Of a stretch of DNA of 45,090 nt, positions 1 to 8,324 are shown one piece after another. Each line of letters starts with the position of its first letter. The stretch's first letter is position 1. The DNA comes from Phycisphaerales bacterium (lineage in GTDB: Bacteria > Planctomycetota > Phycisphaerae > Phycisphaerales > SM1A02), in contig JAQWPT010000031.1 in the NCBI GenBank assembly GCA_029245245.1, forward strand, positions 1 through 45,090, read 5' to 3'. The notes below the pieces were generated by a model. The model was given only the letters and a program-made list of their open reading frames with translations. It was not told the origin of the DNA and ran no database searches. The translations under genes and the position numbers were made by a program.

Positions 1-19
1 CACATCCCATGTACGAACC

Positions 20-51
20 AGCCCCCTCGGTCCATCCGGATCGGGGGGGCT
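20..51. terminator. GC-rich stem-loop, possible terminator of an upstream gene
   Basis: AGCCCCC at 20-26 pairs with GGGGGCT ending at 51, with a second short palindrome inside the loop. No T-run follows, so termination is only inferred; the upstream gene lies outside the window. Confidence 0.35.
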
Positions 52-78
52 GTCACGCCATCTCCGCTGGCGTATGAT
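50..78 (+). promoter_or_regulatory. Probable promoter of the glycosyltransferase unit
   Basis: CTGTCA at 50-55 and TATGAT at 73-78 are separated by 17 bases, a sigma70-like arrangement. The first gene follows about 30 bases later with an AAGGATG Shine-Dalgarno at 92-98. Confidence 0.5.
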
Positions 79-108
79 TGCCCTCCACGGAAAGGATGAT
101 CCACGGCC

Positions 109-1269
109 ATGGCCAACGGGGACACATTGAGCATCGTGCATTACGTGCCGACGACACGCTTCAGCGTCGGCGGCACGGTACGGGCGGCCATGGATATCTG
201 CAGCGTGCTTGCCCGAAGGGGGCACGAGGTCACCTGGCTGACCCCGGATGCGACCGATGTCCCGGATTCGTGGAAGGCCGGTGAAGCCAACTGCCCGCGA
301 CTGGTCGAACTGAATCCACTTCGAGCTCTCGGCCGCCTCGACGGCGCCTCCCTGGAACGCGCCAAGCCCTGCATCCAACAGGCCGATGTCATCCACATCC
401 ACGCCCTCTGGTGCCTCTCCAATCCACAGATCGCAAGCGTCGCCCGCGCGACGGGAACCCCATGGGTGCTCAGCATCCATGGAATGCTGGACGACTGGTC
501 CATGGCGGTTCGAGGCCTGAAGAAACGGACCTTCCTGCGGACGATCATTCGAAGCATGGTTTCCGGAGCCGCCTCGATTCTCGCCACGGCCGAAGAGGAA
601 CGTCGACAGGCGTCACGATGGCTGCCACGAGATCCCGACGTCATCCCCCTGGTCATGGACATGGCCCCCTATGAAACGATGCCGAAGGCGGATCTGGCTC
701 GAGCGGAATTCGGCGACACGACCGATCCGGTGGTGCTCTTTCTCAGCCGTGTTCATGAGAAGAAGTCGATCGAGACCCTCATCGACGCCGCTGCGATCCT
801 GAAGGAACGTGGAACCAGGATACGCCTGCTGATCGCCGGCACCGGTGATGACGCCTACCTCCAGACAATGCAGCAGCGGACACGGGAACAAGGCGTTTCC
901 GATCAGGTTGAATTCCTCGGCATGGTCGTGGGCGATCTGAAACTCTCGCTGTACGCCATGGCCGACCTGTTCGCGCTGGCGACCCAGCAGGAGAACTTCG
1001 GACTCGTCTATCCCGAGGCAATGCTCTGCGGCACCCCGGTGCTCACCACCCGGGGAACTGATATCTGGCGGGAACTCGAGGAATCGGGCATGTCGATCGT
1101 CGACCGAACCCCCACAGCCTTCGCCGATGGCATGGCCACCATGCTCATCGATCAGAAGGAGGCACTGCCGGACCTGGGGCTCCGCGGCCGGGAATACGTC
1201 CAGAAGTGGCTTGCTCCCGATGTCATCGCCGAACAGTATGAAACGCTGTATCGGCGGTCATCAACCTGA
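109..1269 (+). CDS. GT4-family glycosyltransferase
   Basis: This 386-residue protein is a retaining glycosyltransferase of the GT-B fold, family GT4. The N-terminal half has the acceptor-domain opening with a Gly-rich turn (FSVGGTVRAAMD) and the HIHALW segment. The C-terminal half has the donor-domain start (VVLFLSRVHEKKSIETLIDA) and an E-x7-E signature in ENFGLVYPEAM. It would transfer a sugar from a nucleotide donor to a glycan or lipid acceptor on the cytoplasmic face; the substrate cannot be read from sequence. The ATG at 109 is supported by AAGGATG ten bases upstream. A second GT4 gene and a methyltransferase follow on the same strand, so this is probably the start of a surface polysaccharide or glycolipid unit. 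Confidence 0.88.
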   Translation: MANGDTLSIVHYVPTTRFSVGGTVRAAMDICSVLARRGHEVTWLTPDATDVPDSWKAGEANCPRLVELNPLRALGRLDGASLERAKPCIQQADVIHIHALWCLSNPQIASVARATGTPWVLSIHGMLDDWSMAVRGLKKRTFLRTIIRSMVSGAASILATAEEERRQASRWLPRDPDVIPLVMDMAPYETMPKADLARAEFGDTTDPVVLFLSRVHEKKSIETLIDAAAILKERGTRIRLLIAGTGDDAYLQTMQQRTREQGVSDQVEFLGMVVGDLKLSLYAMADLFALATQQENFGLVYPEAMLCGTPVLTTRGTDIWRELEESGMSIVDRTPTAFADGMATMLIDQKEALPDLGLRGREYVQKWLAPDVIAEQYETLYRRSST

Positions 1270-1331
1270 GAATATCAGTGTCAGATTCACGTATTGAAAA
1301 CCGATAATGGACTGACTCCGATCTTTCCAGC

Positions 1332-2513
1332 ATGCGAATTCTACATGCCATCCCGCAGTTTCCCTATTTCGGCGGCCGAACGATCATCGGCGGCTATTCA
1401 AGCGCTCTGCTTGAGTTGGCCATCGCCCAGGGACGCGACGGACACGAGGTGACGATCGTCTCCCACATGGCCGATCCGGCCGGCCGCGGCTCCATCACCC
1501 CGAATGTCCGAACCGTGGAACTCTTCGCAGACGCCGATCCGGGATCCATCTCGCACGGGGTCCGCTTCGTTCGAGCCGCATCGGCATGGGCCCGTGCCCA
1601 CCGCAACGAGTTCGACATCGCGCATGTCCACAGTGGATTCGCCGACTATCTGCTGGCGGCAAGTCGTATCCGAACCCGATCCGGACTTCCCACCGTGCAC
1701 ACCATGTACTGTCCCGTTCCGGAGCGCGGCGGACGCTGGAACCGGCCGATGATCAAGTGGCTTCTTCATCGCAGCGCAAGGCGACTCGACATGCTCTCGG
1801 CGATGAGCCGGAACGTCGCCGACTCGATGGAGGCGTGGGGACTTCCGGGAGTCCAGGTCGTCCCCCCCGCCGTCGATCTGGAACGGTTCAAACCAGGAAG
1901 GGATGCCGCAGTACGTGAAGCGATCGGCCTCACTGCCGAACACACCGTCATCCTCTTCGTAGGCAACGCCACGTCCCAGAAGAACCTCACTCGGGTCCTC
2001 GATGCCTTTGCAGCCATGCAGAAGAACTGTGAACAGGCCCGCCTGGTGATCACCACCGAACTGCCGAGATCCTCCTCGCAACCCGATCTGCAGGCCCTTC
2101 GCAGGCAGATCGACGAACTGGGCATCGAGCCGCTCGTGGTCCAGCTGGGAATCATCGACAACATGCCGGCGATCGTCCGAAATGCGGACATGCTGATCAG
2201 TCCGTTCATGGATTCACTTGGCCCCTCCGACTACTTCGTAGCGGCCATGGAGGCGCTGGCCAGCGGTGTCCCGGTGATCTCATCCGATGTGGGGGGCATG
2301 CCGGAACTCATTGCACCGCCACGTGGCCGGCTGGTGAACCCCTCCGATGTGCAGGAGATGACCCTCGCCATGCTGGAATACGCAGAGAACTCCACCCTCA
2401 GGGAAAAAGCTGGTGAAGATGCCAGGCGATTCGCCCTGGAAACCTTCGAACCAACCAGGGCTTCGGCGACGTACAATAGAATGTACGAAGGAATCATCAC
2501 GGGATCATCATGA
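1332..2513 (+). CDS. GT4-family glycosyltransferase (second)
   Basis: This 393-residue GT-B glycosyltransferase opens with MRILHAIPQFPYFGG and a GGYSSALLELA segment. It carries the donor-domain motif VILFVGNATSQKNLTRVLDA and the C-terminal ALASGVPVISSDVGGMPELI typical of GT4. The usual first Glu of E-x7-E appears to be Ser (SDYFVAAME), so the donor site may differ from the first enzyme. It starts 62 bases after the previous gene and its stop overlaps the methyltransferase start as ATGA, which supports co-translation. No strong Shine-Dalgarno precedes the ATG. The sugar and acceptor are unknown; a role in the same surface glycan as its neighbours is inferred from context. Confidence 0.86.
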   Translation: MRILHAIPQFPYFGGRTIIGGYSSALLELAIAQGRDGHEVTIVSHMADPAGRGSITPNVRTVELFADADPGSISHGVRFVRAASAWARAHRNEFDIAHVHSGFADYLLAASRIRTRSGLPTVHTMYCPVPERGGRWNRPMIKWLLHRSARRLDMLSAMSRNVADSMEAWGLPGVQVVPPAVDLERFKPGRDAAVREAIGLTAEHTVILFVGNATSQKNLTRVLDAFAAMQKNCEQARLVITTELPRSSSQPDLQALRRQIDELGIEPLVVQLGIIDNMPAIVRNADMLISPFMDSLGPSDYFVAAMEALASGVPVISSDVGGMPELIAPPRGRLVNPSDVQEMTLAMLEYAENSTLREKAGEDARRFALETFEPTRASATYNRMYEGIITGSS

Positions 2514-3256
2514 ACAAGATGCAAGAGAAATCGAATCAGGCCTTCTACGACGCCGACAGCCACCAGTACGACGCCGAGCGGTGGATCTCCCCCGCCGGCC
2601 GGTTCACCAACGACGTCCAGCAGGCGCTCGTTGCGGACCTCTGCGGCTCGTGGTCGGGACATGCTCTTGAAATCGGTCAGGGAACAGCACGATTCACCAT
2701 GCCGCTGCTGAAGAACGGCATGAAGATGACCATCTGCGACCTGTCCAGCCAGATGCTGGAAGTGGCCAGGAACAACATCACCCAGGCCGGACTTGAAGCA
2801 GGATTGGAAGATGTGGTCGAAGGCTCGATCTACGAACTGCCCTTCGAGGACGGAACATTCGATCACGCCATCTCCCTGAACGTCTACAACCACCTGGAAC
2901 ATCCGGAAGTCGCGCTTGGGCAGATGGCCCGTGTCGTACGTCCCGGGGGCACCATCCTGATCAACTACGCGAACCTTCGCAGTTGGTACTGGCCGGCCGC
3001 ACGCCGAATCAACAAGCGAAGCGCCGCCGTGGATCAGGAGGTCTACTCAAGCTGGATTCCCGCTGGCCACATGAAAGCCGCCGCTCGCGACGCCGGCCTG
3101 ACCATCGACCGCCGGATCGGTCATGTCCATGTGCCCCGAGCCATGGAGGGCTGGCCGATCCTGTCGACGGTGCGCATGCTCGACAAGATTTCCCGAGGGG
3201 GGCCCCTGGCATCGATGGCCAGCGTGCACTTCTGCCTCTTCCAGAAACCCGCCTGA
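2510..3256 (+). CDS. Class I SAM-dependent methyltransferase
   Basis: This 248-residue protein has the Methyltransf_11 layout. Motif I is HALEIGQGTARFT near residue 50, the acidic ribose-binding strand is TICDLSSQMLEVAR, motif IV is FDHAISLNVYNHLEH, and motif V-VI is VVRPGGTILINYANL. It would methylate a small molecule, lipid or glycan using S-adenosylmethionine. The start overlaps the preceding glycosyltransferase stop by four bases (ATGA), indicating translational coupling, so a sugar or lipid of the same pathway is the likeliest substrate (inference). It converges with the minus-strand hydrolase, whose stop lies four bases away, leaving no room for a separate terminator. Confidence 0.85.
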   Translation: MNKMQEKSNQAFYDADSHQYDAERWISPAGRFTNDVQQALVADLCGSWSGHALEIGQGTARFTMPLLKNGMKMTICDLSSQMLEVARNNITQAGLEAGLEDVVEGSIYELPFEDGTFDHAISLNVYNHLEHPEVALGQMARVVRPGGTILINYANLRSWYWPAARRINKRSAAVDQEVYSSWIPAGHMKAAARDAGLTIDRRIGHVHVPRAMEGWPILSTVRMLDKISRGGPLASMASVHFCLFQKPA

Positions 3257-3259
3257 TCG

Positions 3260-4006
3260 CTACTGCATCATCCTGCACATCGCCTGCTCCACCCGATCCG
3301 GGTGGAAGACCGTGATGAAGTGACCGCTGTCCTTGATGCGCTCACTGGTTGCATCAGGTACGTATGCGTGGAAGGCTTCGAGATTCAGGATGCCGTGCTG
3401 CGAGGCCACCATGTGAACCGGCACGTCGATGCCGACGAGTTCGCGGTCCCAGTCATAGGAGCAGATCTCGTCGAGCAGACCGATGGCGACGGCTGGCGGC
3501 TGCTCGCTCATCGCCCGCATGATCGAGTCCTTCAGTTCCCCTGCCTCGGAGTCGACGAAGAACGGGCTTTCGATACCGGGGAACACCTCCATGTACGGCC
3601 CCGCCTCCAGCTTGCGGGCGGCATCGCGCCAGATTGATCGCACCTTCTCCGGAAGCGGCAGCGTACTGTCAAGGATCAGCAGTCCCTTGTTGGGCAGCCG
3701 GTGATTGAATGCAAGTTGCGCTGCGAGAAATCCTCCGAGGCTGTGCCCACAGAGAATCGGCCGCTCGATGCCCGCATCGGAGATGGCCTCGGTGATGTCT
3801 CGACAGATGTCGCCGAAACTGCAATCACCCCCACGTTCGATCAGTCGCTGCTGCCAGTCGAGTACGAACACCCGGCATCGATTCGACAGGGCCCGGACCT
3901 GCTGGGCAAAGTCGCCGGTCCGGCAGCACCACCCGTGCAGGCAGACGAAGGCGTCGGGACCGGATCCCTCGTCAATGAGCGCCGTGTGTTCGAGTTCCCG
4001 GTTCAT
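3260..4006 (-). CDS. Alpha/beta hydrolase
   Basis: This 248-residue protein has the alpha/beta hydrolase fold. The oxyanion-hole HG is at residues 24-25, the nucleophile elbow GHSLGG places Ser at 89, and the catalytic His is at 229 in DSGHFI. The acid member is probably near residue 200. There is no signal peptide, so it is predicted cytoplasmic. The substrate (ester, lactone or thioester) cannot be assigned. The start codon has no Shine-Dalgarno but lies exactly six bases after a TAGGAT hexamer, which predicts a leaderless transcript. The next gene upstream on this strand ends only 20 bases before this start, yet the -10 box suggests independent transcription. Confidence 0.85.
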   Translation of the reverse strand: MNRELEHTALIDEGSGPDAFVCLHGWCCRTGDFAQQVRALSNRCRVFVLDWQQRLIERGGDCSFGDICRDITEAISDAGIERPILCGHSLGGFLAAQLAFNHRLPNKGLLILDSTLPLPEKVRSIWRDAARKLEAGPYMEVFPGIESPFFVDSEAGELKDSIMRAMSEQPPAVAIGLLDEICSYDWDRELVGIDVPVHMVASQHGILNLEAFHAYVPDATSERIKDSGHFITVFHPDRVEQAMCRMMQ

Positions 4007-4012
4007 GGCTGG

Positions 4013-4018
4013 ATCCTA
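4013..4018 (-). promoter_or_regulatory. -10 hexamer for a leaderless transcript (hydrolase)
   Basis: TAGGAT on the minus strand, followed by six bases and then the ATG at 4006. Transcription would start at or next to the A of the ATG. The same spacing occurs at six other genes here. Confidence 0.55.
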
Positions 4019-4026
4019 CCAGCAGC

Positions 4027-5766
4027 TCAGGGACACGGTCCCCATCCCTGGATGACGGCAAGCAGGTCGTCGACGCCGTAGGGAATCCCCCACCGTTCGA
4101 TGACCCGCAGCAGGTCATCGACGCCCACCGTGCCGTCGCCGGTGTAGTCACCGATGCACTCGAACTGGCATTCGTCGGGAATCCCGTCCCCATCGTCATC
4201 CTGGCTGGTACCGTCGGCGATGTCGCACGCATCGTTGATGTTGTTTCCATTGCAGTCCGCCTCGCATGAGTCGGGCACGAGGTTGCCGTCGCAGTCAACG
4301 GCCAGGCCATTTTCGATCGACCAGTCGTCCGGAAGACCATTGCCGTCGCAATCCTCGCAGTCGTCGGGATGCCCGTCGGCGTCGATGTCGGCGGCGGTGC
4401 CCTCGAGCAGTTCCACCAGGTCGATGACGCCATCACCATCACAGTCGATCTCGCACTCGTCGGGAAGACCGTCACCGTCGATGTCGCTGGACATCCCGGT
4501 CTCGATGTCCAGCTCATCCTCGATGCCGTTGCCATTGCAGTCACCGCAGGTCGCCCACGACAGGTTCCAGCCTCGATCGTCGATCGGACCAGCCAGGTCG
4601 ATCGGCATGTTCCCGCAGAAGATGGAATCGATGAGCCGGGTCGGGGCATCGTCGGCGTCGAGCCCCCCTCCACCCTCGATGGCCACGTTGTCGAGGAAGC
4701 GGCAGAACGAGAGGTTCGGCTCGCTGCCGTTTGTGCTGCCGACACCCCCACCGCGAACGGCCTCGTTGGCGATGAAGTGGCAGCCATTGATCAGCGGGTT
4801 GCTGTCGATGTAGTTCAGCAGTCCGCCTCCACCGCCCGCCGTGGTGTTTCCCGCGAAGAGGCAGCTCACGATCGTCGAACTGCACCCGTAGTTGCAGGCC
4901 CCGCCGCCGCCGCCCTCGGCGGTGTTGTCCAGGAACGTGCAGGACTCCAGTTGCGGCGATCCCTCGATGCACAGGAGTCCACCCCCGAAGGCGCCGGCGG
5001 TGTTTCCCTGGAACCAGGCCTGGGTCAACGTGAGCATCCCCTGCTGGCAGTAGAGCCCGCCTCCACTGGCGCTGGCGACGTTCTGTGTGAACGTGCAGCC
5101 CGTGATGGTGGAAGCGTTGTCGTAGCCGTAGATCCCTCCTCCGAAGTCGGCGGCGTTGCCCGTAAAGGTGCAGTCCAGGAGCACCACGCTGGCCTGGAAG
5201 TTGCGCATCCCTCCCCCGTGAACGGCCGTGTTGGACTCGAAGGCACAGCCTTCGATCAGCGGCTCGCTGCCGAAGAGGTTGTAGATCCCCCCACCACTGT
5301 CGGCCACGCAGTTGCGTACGCGGCACGATCGCAGCACCGGGCTGCTTCCAAGCAGCATCAACCCTCCACCGGAGTCCTCCCAGGTGTCGATCGTGCCGTC
5401 TTCGTCGTAGTCGTATGAACTGGCGAAGCCGTTCTCGATGGTGAACCCCTCGACGAGGGTTGCGGGGCCTTCGCCGGAAACGCAGGCGATGCCGCGGCGG
5501 GCCCCCTGTCCGTCGATGATCGTCACCGCGGCGCCGTCCATGGACCGCAGGCTGATCGCCTTGCCCAGCAGGTCAACCACGTGGCCCGACTGGGAAGAGG
5601 TGTAGATGCCGGCAGCGACCGTGATGTCGTCGCCGTCGGCGGCGGCATCGACAGCGGCCTGGATCGAGTCGAAGTCGGCTGGCCCGTCGTCGTCGACCGT
5701 CCAGTCGACCGCTGCGGCGGGAAGGGACCCACCAAGCAGGACGATGCATGCTGCCACGCTGCGCAC
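4027..5766 (-). CDS. Secreted right-handed beta-helix protein with calcium repeats and dockerin-like tail
   Basis: This 579-residue protein starts at a GTG with a strong GGAGGTG Shine-Dalgarno six bases upstream. Residues 1-19 are a signal peptide ending in PAAAVDW. From about 20 to 400 it has parallel beta-helix repeats of the form 'L..C.F..N.A..GGG', typical of pectate-lyase-fold or adhesin passenger regions. From 409 to about 535 there are Cys/Asp-rich calcium loops (DCNGNGIEDE, DIDGDGLPDEC and similar). The last 43 residues form a dockerin-like pair: the first loop, DYTGDGTVGVDDLL, is complete; the second has lost its calcium loop and reads IPYGVDDLLAVIQGWG. It is probably a surface or extracellular polysaccharide-binding or adhesive protein. 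No catalytic residues were recognised. Confidence 0.85.
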   Translation of the reverse strand: MRSVAACIVLLGGSLPAAAVDWTVDDDGPADFDSIQAAVDAAADGDDITVAAGIYTSSQSGHVVDLLGKAISLRSMDGAAVTIIDGQGARRGIACVSGEGPATLVEGFTIENGFASSYDYDEDGTIDTWEDSGGGLMLLGSSPVLRSCRVRNCVADSGGGIYNLFGSEPLIEGCAFESNTAVHGGGMRNFQASVVLLDCTFTGNAADFGGGIYGYDNASTITGCTFTQNVASASGGGLYCQQGMLTLTQAWFQGNTAGAFGGGLLCIEGSPQLESCTFLDNTAEGGGGGACNYGCSSTIVSCLFAGNTTAGGGGGLLNYIDSNPLINGCHFIANEAVRGGGVGSTNGSEPNLSFCRFLDNVAIEGGGGLDADDAPTRLIDSIFCGNMPIDLAGPIDDRGWNLSWATCGDCNGNGIEDELDIETGMSSDIDGDGLPDECEIDCDGDGVIDLVELLEGTAADIDADGHPDDCEDCDGNGLPDDWSIENGLAVDCDGNLVPDSCEADCNGNNINDACDIADGTSQDDDGDGIPDECQFECIGDYTGDGTVGVDDLLRVIERWGIPYGVDDLLAVIQGWGPCP

Positions 5767-5814
5767 GAGTCACCTCCGGGAAGTCCATTGGATCACGATC
5801 CCCCTCACCTAACA

Positions 5815-5854
5815 AGCAAAAACAATCAACGCCGCGTCGAAGGACGCGGCGTTG
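5815..5854 (-). terminator. Rho-independent terminator of tRNA-Thr
   Basis: A perfect 12-base-pair stem (5827-5838 with 5843-5854) with a four-base loop is followed on the minus strand by ATTGTTTTTG. It lies nine bases past the tRNA 3' end. Confidence 0.9.
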
Positions 5855-5863
5855 GGGAAGGAA

Positions 5864-5936
5864 AGCCACCCACCGGACTCGAACCGGTGACCTGAGCTTT
5901 ACGAAAGCTCCGCTCTACCAACTGAGCTAGGGCGGC
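5864..5936 (-). tRNA. tRNA-Thr (anticodon CGU)
   Basis: On the minus strand a complete cloverleaf can be folded. The acceptor GCCGCCC pairs with GGGTGGC (one G-U), the D arm is GCTCAGTTGGTAGAGC, the anticodon stem GAGCT/AGCTC encloses the loop TTCGTAA, and the T arm contains GGTTCGAGTCC. Anticodon CGT reads ACG. The discriminator base is T and CCA is not encoded. It begins 21 bases after the stop of the upstream HEAT-repeat gene and has its own terminator; no clear separate promoter was found. Confidence 0.96.
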
Positions 5937-5957
5937 ATTGCATCGATTCGGGCGTGG

Positions 5958-8144
5958 TCATTCGCCCGGAATGACGATCGTGATCGACTCCTGCGGGGGC
6001 AGATTCATCGCCCCGTGCGTGCGAGCCGCGGCATCGGCGACTTCGCCGGATGAATGATCGATGAGGTACCGCAGTTCCTCGACGTGCCGACGATGGGAGC
6101 GGTTGCCCCAACGCCGTACGGATGAGGACGCTCGATCCAGAAGCGGAACCCGGTCGGCACCGACATCCTCGGCGAGGGCGGCATCCAACAGGGCCTGCTG
6201 GGCTCGCTCGCTCTCGATCAGAGACAGGATCTCGGCCACGAGCAGGCGGGATCCACCGGTCCGCTCGGCCAGGGCATCGATCAGGGCGGACTCGGAATCG
6301 CCGATGGCGTAGGCACCGGGGCGGGCCAGCGCAATCTCACGCAACGCGCCAAGGGCTTCCATCGCGTAGATCTCCGCGTCGATCTGGCTGAGACGCCCAC
6401 CGACACCACGTTCCATGAGGGATTCGACCGAGGCGGCGAACGCGCTGTCGGAGACTCCGAAGCGCGATACACCCACGAGGGGATCCGTTCGATAGGCGGA
6501 TGTGAACTTGGGCATGTCACCGGCGGAGACGATCATCAAAATCGGGGTCGCGGATGTCTTGGGATTCCGCCGCAGTTCCGCCATGTTCTGGTCGTCCATC
6601 TTCATGTTCGCCTTGCGAATCACGGCCAGGTCGATGCCAGGTGACCGACTGATGGGATCCACCAGTTCATCAGCGGAAGATCCGGTGCCCACCACGGTGA
6701 AACCGAGGGCTTCAAGTCGATCCGCGGCAGCCCGCTGATCCTCACGGCTGTCGGCGATCACGACGGCGTACTCGTCGCCTCCAGTCCGCACGGCGGACGC
6801 GAGCGTCGGAACCACTCGATAGGAACCGGCGAACGCACTGCGAGGCAGGGCCCGTGCCAGGATGAGCGCCGAGTCGTATTGCACTCGGCGGTCGGGGTAC
6901 TGCAATGCTTCAAGCAGTGGCTGTCGATCGAGGTACTCACTGAAGAGCGTGCCCTCACCCGTGGTCTTGCCGAGTGCTTCGAGTGAATCCCGCACCAGTG
7001 GCGTGTCACGGCTGTCGATGGCCAGGACGAGGACGTCCTGTCCGGTACTCGAACCGTAGATCGTCGCATAGAACTGCGGGCTGTATTCCAGATCACCGAA
7101 GATCGGATCGACATAGTCATCGGGCATCATGTTCTCGCGTCGGAGATTCGAAGCGATGAACTGGGCCACGGCGGCGGAATTGTTCCGGTCGTATTGGATG
7201 GCACGGCCTGCGGATCGCATCGACATGATCGGACCGTAGAGTTCGGTGGGAACCTGGGTCGTGGTCAGTCCTGCGAAGGAGTCGTACTCCCAGATGTTGT
7301 TGACGTCACCATAGGGATCGGCGACCAGGTGCTCAGCCCCATCGAAGTACTGCTGGGACAGGACGGTGTAGAGCATGGCCGGCTGATCGACCTCGGGGTT
7401 GCCGCCGAGCCGACGATAGGCCTTGGCGGCGGATTCACGCACGAACGCGGGGGTATCCGTGTGCATGGACAGTTCAAGCAGGGCCGGACCGGCATGGTTG
7501 TACCCGATGCTTCCGAGGATCTCGGTCACCCGACGCTGGTGCTCGGGAGCGATGTTCGGCAGCGCCACCACCAGCGGCGTCACTGACTCACGTCCGATTT
7601 CACGCAGCAACTGGGCCGAGGCCCAGCGGCGTTCCTCGTTGTCACCATCAATCATTTCACGCAGCAGCGCGGGGACGGCGTACTCGCCGGCAGCGACGAG
7701 ACGGCCCTGGGCCAGCATCTGGTCACGCCGTGTGCCGTCGAGCATCGCGATGGATGCGGCAACTCGTTCCTGGTCGCGTGAAAGCGAAAGGCGCCCCTGC
7801 TCGATCCGATTGGCCAGATCGCTGGCCGTCTCGGAGAGTTCAGGAACTTCCATCGCCCAACGCAACGCACGCTCGAATCGGCGTGGTGTCACCGTGGACT
7901 GCCCGAGCAGTGTCGCAAGCCCTTCATCGGTCTTGACGTTCTTGAGCAGCCACTCTGCGTTGGCCTTGGCCAAGTCGATGTTGGCCGTCAGCGCATAGTG
8001 GACGAAGTCGTCGAGGTGCTGTTCACCCGCCCGCTGCACAGTGGCCGGGGAGGTCGGCGGCCATGCCGCTGACGCAGGACCCACGATGGCGAAGGTGGCG
8101 GCAAGCAGGACCACGGCCCCGCGAAGAGTTTCGAAGATGGGCAT
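5958..8144 (-). CDS. Secreted HEAT-repeat protein with a degenerate receiver-like domain
   Basis: The start chosen is the ATG at 8144 (728 residues), because a GGAG Shine-Dalgarno lies nine bases upstream and a signal peptide (MPIFETLRGAVVLLAATFAIVGPASA-type, about 27 residues, ending ASA-A) follows at once. Residues about 150-260 form HEAT-like helical repeats (VPALLREMIDGDNEERRWAS). A long alpha-helical middle follows. Residues about 456-574 resemble a CheY-like receiver (EYAVVIADSREDQRAAADRL), but the strand that should hold the phospho-acceptor Asp reads LAVIRKANM, so phosphorylation is unlikely. A scaffold or peptide-binding role outside the cytoplasm is inferred. It has its own strong promoter and stands alone ahead of tRNA-Thr. 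Confidence 0.8.
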   Translation of the reverse strand: MPIFETLRGAVVLLAATFAIVGPASAAWPPTSPATVQRAGEQHLDDFVHYALTANIDLAKANAEWLLKNVKTDEGLATLLGQSTVTPRRFERALRWAMEVPELSETASDLANRIEQGRLSLSRDQERVAASIAMLDGTRRDQMLAQGRLVAAGEYAVPALLREMIDGDNEERRWASAQLLREIGRESVTPLVVALPNIAPEHQRRVTEILGSIGYNHAGPALLELSMHTDTPAFVRESAAKAYRRLGGNPEVDQPAMLYTVLSQQYFDGAEHLVADPYGDVNNIWEYDSFAGLTTTQVPTELYGPIMSMRSAGRAIQYDRNNSAAVAQFIASNLRRENMMPDDYVDPIFGDLEYSPQFYATIYGSSTGQDVLVLAIDSRDTPLVRDSLEALGKTTGEGTLFSEYLDRQPLLEALQYPDRRVQYDSALILARALPRSAFAGSYRVVPTLASAVRTGGDEYAVVIADSREDQRAAADRLEALGFTVVGTGSSADELVDPISRSPGIDLAVIRKANMKMDDQNMAELRRNPKTSATPILMIVSAGDMPKFTSAYRTDPLVGVSRFGVSDSAFAASVESLMERGVGGRLSQIDAEIYAMEALGALREIALARPGAYAIGDSESALIDALAERTGGSRLLVAEILSLIESERAQQALLDAALAEDVGADRVPLLDRASSSVRRWGNRSHRRHVEELRYLIDHSSGEVADAAARTHGAMNLPPQESITIVIPGE

Positions 8145-8167
8145 CAAGCAGCACTCCAACTGGTATC

Positions 8168-8219
8168 GCCCGGCGTACCGGGCAACGTCACAAACCACCG
8201 GGCCAAAACGGCCCGGACG
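8168..8219 (-). other. Structured 5' leader of the HEAT-repeat gene (two hairpins)
   Basis: Two GC hairpins, about 8168-8183 (GCCCGG/CCGGGC) and 8201-8219 (CCGGGCC, AAAAC loop, GGCCCGG), lie between the promoter and the Shine-Dalgarno. No known riboswitch consensus was recognised in them. Confidence 0.45.
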
Positions 8220-8234
8220 GGGTCAAGAAGGCCG

Positions 8235-8263
8235 AGAATAGCCTCGCTGCGTGGGGGTGTCAA
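8235..8263 (-). promoter_or_regulatory. Sigma70-type promoter of the HEAT-repeat gene
   Basis: On the minus strand TTGACA (8258-8263) and TATTCT (8235-8240) are separated by 17 bases, a near-consensus promoter. It predicts a leader of about 85 bases before the ATG at 8144. Confidence 0.8.
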
Positions 8264-8302
8264 CGAGCAGGCCGCCTCGCTGCGGGTCTCTGGGCCCCGT
8301 GG

Positions 8303-8308
8303 TACAGT
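8303..8308 (+). promoter_or_regulatory. Likely -10 box for the cobalamin riboswitch transcript
   Basis: TACAGT lies just upstream of the riboswitch and fits the TANNNT form of other -10 boxes in this window. No good -35 was seen. It is divergent from the HEAT-gene promoter about 40 bases away. Confidence 0.45.
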
Positions 8309-8324
8309 AGGCCACGTCCGGGGC

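Noticed and set aside
4369-5418. 349-codon plus-strand frame opposite the beta-helix gene
   Set aside because: The opposite frame has signal peptide, repeats and dockerin; this one is a shadow rich in Val, Ala and Gly without motifs.
8145-8198. Start of the HEAT-repeat gene 18 codons earlier
   Set aside because: The ATG at 8144 has a GGAG site and begins a clean signal peptide; the earlier region overlaps leader hairpins.
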